Source: Emydura subglobosa (lineage: Eukaryota > Chordata > Testudines > Chelidae). From it: a stretch of 64,000 nucleotides of DNA. The notes under the pieces were generated by a model. That model did no database searches. It saw only the letters and a list, made by a program, of their open reading frames with translations, and was not told the DNA's origin. Position numbers and translations under genes: made by a program. Location of the stretch: assembly GCA_007922225.1 (NCBI GenBank), contig ML680037.1:2772876-2836875 (forward strand), read 5' to 3'. Positions 58,341 through 64,000 of the stretch are shown here, piece after piece. The first letter of the stretch is position 1. Each line of letters begins with the position of its first letter.

Positions 58341-60085
58341 TTGTGGTTTAGCCTAAATGTTATATTTTCATGGTGGTTCATTCATCCTTAATTACTACCC
58401 TGTGTGAAACTAGAGGTTTCTTGAAATTCTTGGAGTAGGCCAAGCAAACTGAAGGTGACAAAGCACATCAGAGCTTTTGGGAAATGTGAACAGAAATAAT
58501 TGATTCTTTTCCAGGTGCAACATTTTCCTTTCCTACTTTATTTTATGAAAGGCAATACAAAATTCATAGTCAGAGAACACTAATAAGCTAAAACTTGAGA
58601 GGAATTTTACTTCTCAATGAGACTGATGTTTCTGGATAAGGTCTGGAAGATAATTATATAAATGAAGAAACACACACGTCACCACCAATCCCTTGGAGGC
58701 AATGCAGGCCTTGTTTCATTCTGAACTCAGTGGCAGGAAACAAAAATATGTTATTTTTCTCTCTCAATAAAGGTGACAACTGTTTGTAAGCCAATATATA
58801 ACTAAAGTGTCTCCAGAAGTGACCAGTTTGCAATAAATGCCTATTTGTGATTATAGCAGCACGGTGTATTGAACAATTTGCAAAGTTTCCACACCTACTG
58901 GGTCTGTAGTACCAAATTCATGATCTGACGTCAAAAATGTAAACGTCTTTTGTTTTGTAAGTATTCTTGAAGGGTGCATTTAACCTAGGCTGAGGGAAAA
59001 AATCATGTCCTGCCTCAGGAAAGCCCACATGGGAAAGGAAAACTGGGTTGAAATGGCAATGTTTTAGTTCTTCCAATCACTGAATACAGACACGGGGGTG
59101 CTCCCGCATCCTGTGGCTCAAAGTGGTTTCCATTATATACAGGGTTGACAGTTTGGTTCAATGGCTCTCAGCATCCCCACTATACAAATTGTTCCAGCCC
59201 CCCTGCCACTGAAACCACACCTAACCCTGGATTTTGTTACAGTTTTGGATTAATGGCCCTATTACAATATGGACTATTTTAGCCTTTCCATTGCTTACTT
59301 GCAACATTATCAAAATTTTCATGTCCAAGAGTTCTTGCCTGGTTCTAGAACTATGAGGGAATACGTTCTTTAAAAATAGGCAAGTAAATCCCAGGCTCAG
59401 TATGACAAAAGTACACACTGACACCAGTACATGGCAAACCAACTATCTAAGTGCCAAAATACACAGAGAACACAAGCATTGCCAAAATACCTCTTGGATC
59501 ATTTAACTAACAAGCCCTCAGCGTGGCCAAAGCATAGGTACAAGTCTATAATTAGCTAGCCACTAGCACTGTTGACCTTAATATGAGAGCATGCAGTAAA
59601 ACATCTCTCAGCCAGAACACACAAAGGATCATGCAGTTAGCAGCACCCTAGCACTACCAAAATTCATATTGCAACATTCATTAAAGCAGTCTCCAATATC
59701 GTCACATATAGTAAACAGAGCACCATACAGTAAACTCCTGTAAGTATCAAATCAAGAAAACCTTAAATGCTAAGCACGCACAAATTGTGCTGTGATACTA
59801 CAAATAAACAGACACCATCATCATCCCACCAAAACTGTCCCTTTCTCCTCTGGAGACAGGTCACAGGCTGTGATATATCTGCTCATGTCTGCTGCCTCTC
59901 TCTCACACACACAAACAATGCATATGCCCTCGCACATATAGACACGGACAAACAGATTCTCTGTATTTGTTTTTAAACAAATATTTCCACTGGTGTTTTG
60001 GTGCAGGGAATGGTTTAGGATATGCAAGGAGAGAAGTTATATATTCCTGCTGAACCAAGAATGGGCAAATAGCTGAGGTACTTAC
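58341..60085. other. No gene recognised
   Basis: AT-rich DNA; a short CA-rich run near 59902-59915 only. Confidence 0.5.
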
Positions 60086-60454
60086 AGAAATCAAAGTGGG
60101 CCGGCGCAATTAAAGCAAGATCTAAGATGGATCTAGAGCCTTATCAAAAGGAATTAAAGAAGCATCTGGAGGCTTCCCAGAAAGGGCTGGTGAGATGAAG
60201 GCAGAAATAAAAACTTGGTTGGGGCTGCAGCTACAAAGTGTCTGGACAGATTTTGAAGTCTAGCTTCAAAATGCCTAGTTTGGGCTGGCAAAAACTTTGA
60301 GGGATTGAACAGCAATCTGACTAGCAAGGAACAAAAAGGTCTTCCAGGAAACGGGGTAGATCCAGAAAATTTAGAGCAACTTGGAACTTGCTAACAGAGA
60401 TGAGTTGCAGCAAGAACTAAGGGAACTAGAAGATCACCTACAAAGGACATTTCA

Positions 60455-60695
60455 AAGATTTTATCTATAGTACGTTTATGGCCCCAATCGCTGTAATATC
60501 GGAGTTCCTCACAGTCTGTAATGTCTTGGCCCCAAAACACCTTTCTGAGATAAGGAAACACTATTACCCCAGTTTTTACAGATGGGAAACCGAGATATGA
60601 AGTGACTTACCCTAGGTCACAGAGGAAGTGTGGCACAGATGGGAATCAACCCCACGTCTCTCAAGTTAGCATCCTATCCACTGGACCATTCTTCC
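60455..60695 (+). repeat. Amniote MIR-type SINE
   Basis: GGGAAACCGAGATATGAAG, GACTTACCCTAGGTCACAGAGG, TGGCACAGATGGGAATCAACC and ATCCTATCCACTGGACCATTC reproduce the MIR core and end (GACTTGCCCAAGGTCACACAG .. CTATCCACTAGACCA). The weaker 5' part runs from about 60455. Confidence 0.82.
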
Positions 60696-61529
60696 TTCCA
60701 CCATCGAAGCCAGCGGCTTGAATAAGGAGTTGGGCCAGCCAGAGCATTTGCGTAAGACAGGACATATACAACACTTTTCTACTCAATTTGTTACCTACAG
60801 TGGCCCACATGGGAAAGGTCAGACTATCCCAACTTGAGTAATACTAACTTTGAGGAAAAAAACTTCCTAGGAGATTTGCTTGGGTCCATTTGATATTATA
60901 GCCCAAATGAACAATTGGGGAGATGAATGAGAGGGCAGGAGGGAGTGTCTAGTTGCCAGTTTGAGAAGGCTAGCTCTCTTGACGCGGCAAAACTTAGTTC
61001 CAGAAAAGAGAGTGAGTTATTTAGGACTGCAGAAGCTCTTGGTCTGCAGTTTAGAGCCAGTCACCAATCTGAGTTGTCCTGGGCTTATCCAAGGGCTAGA
61101 AGCAGAGGGAAAGAAGGGATCGCACCTGAACTGGCAGGGACTTGAAGAGACTTGTGTACCTGGCATGTCCAGATGCCAGTGAGAACAACCAGCATAAGTT
61201 AGCTATAGCTCAATTTATAAATGCTTAGCTGGACATAGACTTGCAGATCATGATCAGTGAAAGGAGGACAAAGGTACTTCGTGAGGCTGTGGAATTTGTG
61301 ATAGAACTTGGCCGCAGTGCAGCAGAAAAGAAAACAGCCACTAGTGAGGAAGATGGAAGCTGCTCACCATGAGACCTGTAACTACAAATATATGTATAAT
61401 GTGCATGATGAAAAAAGGAATTCTAATCTGGTTCATGACAATTTTGAATGGTTAGAAATGTTGTTAAATTCAGTTTGTAAAAGAAGTGAGATCAGTAATG
61501 ATACGACAAATAACGAAAGCACAGCTCTG

Positions 61530-61884
61530 TGAAATGTGGGCAATATGAAAAAAATGGCCACAAGAAGGATTGTTATCAATTTAAAAATCAGGCCTGTACA
61601 GAGTGTCTAGTGAAAGCCCCTCACCCTGAAGGGGCAAAGTTTGGAAGTATGAGGATCAGAACCCACAATTTTTGTTTCAATCTGGGCAGTTAAAAACAAT
61701 AATTGAACGTATAAGAGGAGCTATGAAAAGCACAATGATAGGGGACACTGGCTCAGCCACAACAGTTGTTAAACCAGATATGCTAAAAATGCAGGGGCGT
61801 GGAGGATATAAAATTAAACCACCTTATTTGTCTCAAATGGAGATAGAGACTAAGGAATGGGCTTGCATCCAGAGATGGGCTTGA
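61530..61884 (+). pseudogene. Gag zinc knuckle and aspartic protease remnant of the gypsy relic
   Basis: One frame gives VKCGQYEKNGHKKDCYQF, a C-x4-H-x4-C-like knuckle whose first Cys (expected three residues before the first visible Cys) reads Ser, then a second Cys pair ACTEC. After a frame change the window shows MIGDTGSATTVVKPDM, in which the retropepsin DTG triplet is intact. The 70-codon frame ends at 61884. In an active element these parts bind RNA and cut the polyprotein. This fragment is broken by frameshifts and lacks a start. Confidence 0.7.
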
Positions 61885-62780
61885 AAATTGGACAACTGGA
61901 ATTTGAACAGGACAGCCAAGATAGTGGATGAGCTAATAATCAGTTAGATTTCATTATGGCTAATAACTGTAATAAATGTGAGGAAAGGTGTCTTGGAAAT
62001 TCCAGTCTGTAGGGATTCCCTTTAAAAATGTGGCTGAGATGAAACAAATGGTTTGTAGCTGACTGCGGTGCAGTATACCAGTTATCCCACCTGCAGAGGC
62101 TTAAACCATAACAACAGCTATGGGCTGCAGTAGCTTTCCAGAAAGGGGAAGATGGAGAATGGTTGGAATTTTCTTTGAGACCCAGGATCTCAGGAGGACT
62201 TTAGCTGCTAGAGTTGTGGATCTGAAGCAGAAACAGATTCCTGTTCACTTGCTGTACATATCTAACAAACAGCTAATAGTTTAAAAGGGCACCTGTGACC
62301 TCTCCTGTCTTAGCCTATCTATGTACCAAAATCCTTTTCATATTAGACACAGATACTAGCGCTTTACAGACTGGAGGTAGTATTGGCCCAAGAACAAAGA
62401 AGGATTTCAGAATGTAGTGACTTGTTACAGAAGAAGTCTAGACACACAACTTCATTAGAGAAATTCGAAGATAAGCAGCAAATAAAATGAAATTTGTGTC
62501 TGATGTAAGGTCATATGGGGACACTTTTAAAAGGCATCACCTAGTCTGGTTCCCAAAGGAGCACTAAAAATAGCAAAACCTTGGAAGGGACCCTATATCA
62601 GACTGACACAAAGAAATAAAGGGGTGTATAGAATACAGTCAGGGCCCAGGGCTAAATACCAAGTTATCCATAAAGATCACATAAGTAGGTACCAGGGACA
62701 CAGAATTTCGGTTTTGTTACTCCCAAATATTGAGAAATTATCTGAGGGGGCTGAGGATGAAAAAGTTGTACCCCTTTAGA

Positions 62781-63637
62781 AGAGAATGAGCAAAGTCATT
62801 TACTGCTGTTTCATCTAGTAGGCCCACCAGAAACCAGACACACACCACAGGAATCAGTGGAAAACAGCCCTTCCTAATCTGCTGAAAAAAAAGAGGTGAA
62901 GGAAAGACTGCCCCAAAGAGAATTGCATGGGAATAACATGATTTGGAATGGTGAAACAAAAAGTCCTGACAGGAAGAACAGTATGTAATTGTGTAAATAG
63001 TTATGTCTTCATTGTCATTAGTTTTAAATGTTTTTCTTTTCTCTTCCGTTTGGAACATGTTTTCTTGTGGATGCCAATGCATGAGAACATGACATTGCCT
63101 AACGCGCCATTGAAGGCGACAGAAAGGTGTGTATGTAACAATCACCATTAAGCATTTTGCTCAACACACAGTTCTTGTATTGATGGAACACTTCCTCGAC
63201 AAAAGCAGAAAGTGCAGAGGAATGGGAAAGTGAAAAGTAAAGATAGTCAACTGAAAGTTTTTGAACTACAAAATAAAATGGATTAAAGGGGTGAAAGAAG
63301 GTTAGTGTCTTTTCTTATTTTATTTGAACCATATTGTTTTCACCCATACTTGAGAGGTTGGGAAATACAAATAAAGCAAGTACAAAATCTTCTCCCACAA
63401 CCCTGCAGATACCTGGCTTAAAGAGGGCTTATATATACACACATAAACAGATTTTTGCTTTTCCTAGTACCCTGTTTAGCACTATTAAAACCTATGATTT
63501 TACAATGGTAACATAAAATGGCTTGCAACATACATACTGCATAGTTTAATAGGATAAATGAAGATGGGGTGGGGCAGGGGGGCACCGACTTGCAGAAGTG
63601 GGCTTTGATAAAAATGTAGCACTCTGCTACCCTATCC
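62781..63637. other. No gene recognised
   Basis: Two overlapping opposite-strand frames (62738-63148 minus, 62948-63151 plus) show no family resemblance. The segment may include the 3' flank of the gypsy relic. Confidence 0.45.
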
Positions 63638-63849
63638 TAATTAGAGTTGTTCTTTGCAGCTTTGGTTGAGAGTTTGGCAACCTGTAAACTTCTCTGAATA
63701 CGGACAGCCCTCCATTTACTGTAGTTCAAGAAAGGGCTCCCCTTCTTACACCCTTTCCTTGAACTGTTTCCATGGAATGCTGTCCATATTCAGAAACATT
63801 TACAGGTTGCCAAACTGTCAGCTAAAGCTGTAATGAATGGTTCTAATTA
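63638..63849. repeat. 212-bp palindromic (hairpin) element
   Basis: The left arm TAATTAGAGTTGTTCTTTGC..GAGAGTTTGGCAACCTGTAAA..TCTGAATACGGACAGC..CAGTTCAAG-like is mirrored by GAACTG..GCTGTCCATATTCAGA..TTTACAGGTTGCCAAACTGTC..TTCTAATTA. Arms of about 100 bp match at roughly 80%, with an unpaired centre near CTCCCCTTCTTACACC. No coding capacity. Likely a DNA-transposon-derived MITE; a transcript would fold into a long hairpin. Confidence 0.85.
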
Positions 63850-64000
63850 CATTCAAGTAGCAGAGAGCATTGCCATTTTAATCAAATCTGAGCCTTGCAA
63901 GCTATTTGGCAGAAATACAAGAGAAAGCCTGAGGAAAAGACTGCCAAAGTGTTAGTAACCTTTTATTCTAAATTCTGCCTGTCGGAGGACTGAATACCAA

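Larger units (their letters stand above)
60086..62780 (+). mobile_element. Internally deleted Ty3/gypsy retrotransposon relic, plus strand
   Basis: Gag-like coding is suggested at 60128-60190 (MDLEPYQKELKKHLEASQK). A zinc knuckle KCGQYEKNGHKKDC lies at about 61530-61575 with the leading Cys changed to Ser. A protease block GDTGSATTVVKPDM is at 61741-61785. Then VVDLKQKQIPVHLL (about 62215) is followed after only about 30 codons by the RNase H entry block SPVLAYLCTKILFILDTD (about 62300-62352), so most of RT is missing. The integrase C-terminal block KPWKGPYIRLTQRNKGVYRI is at 62576-62635. A MIR-type SINE occupies 60455-60695. LTRs were not found. The order PR, (RT), RH, IN is Ty3/gypsy. Confidence 0.75.

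Noticed and set aside
1..64000. CRISPR array or prokaryotic operon
   Set aside because: No regularly spaced direct repeats or compact gene order; the element content is vertebrate.

Overview
This window reads as repeat-rich, AT-rich intergenic or intronic DNA from an amniote, most likely a turtle. The basis is the repeat mix: many chicken-repeat-1 (CR1) LINE fragments in both orientations, Ty3/gypsy LTR retrotransposons, Buster-like hAT DNA transposons with 8-bp target duplications, amniote MIR-type SINEs, and short palindromic repeats of kinds I recall as abundant in turtles and crocodilians. The species is not decidable from the sequence alone. I found no convincing exon of a host protein-coding gene and no tRNA or rRNA gene; every long recognisable reading frame belongs to a mobile element and is broken.

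Layout. 1-1915: Ty3/gypsy gag and protease relic on the + strand, split by a 383-bp non-autonomous hAT element. About 2590-10210: a full-structure but decayed Ty3/gypsy element on the - strand (LTR, gag, protease, RT, RNase H, integrase, LTR). It is interrupted by a 2.4-kb hAT element that still shows a whole, broken transposase (3011-5409) and by a short SINE-like repeat (7809-7940). 10220-24860: palindromic repeats, CR1 fragments, an L2-like RT scrap, and long featureless AT-rich stretches. 24871-26725: a GC-rich hAT derivative followed by an antisense CR1. 26725-32770: mostly featureless, with MITE-like palindromes. 32775-34388: an antisense CR1 split by a 630-bp hAT element. 34390-39740: unclassified sequence plus a small hAT element. 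39745-47530: a pair of inverted, related segments about 0.7 kb each, 6.3 kb apart, with a core about 97% identical. 45950-63637: more CR1 (including a 1.9-kb piece at 52985-54858), possible LTR-like segments, a hAT element carrying a nested palindrome, MIR-type SINEs and an internally deleted Ty3/gypsy element. The window ends with a 212-bp hairpin repeat.

The elements do not work together as a system; the window is a stratified record of insertions. The nesting gives relative ages: gypsy and CR1 copies were in place before the hAT elements and the SINE-like repeat landed in them. Four points stand out: the inverted pair with an over-conserved core; six hAT insertions whose target duplications all carry TA in the middle, as expected for Buster-type transposases; hammerhead-ribozyme-like remains in three short dispersed repeats; and minisatellite-like GC-rich interiors in three of the non-autonomous hAT elements.
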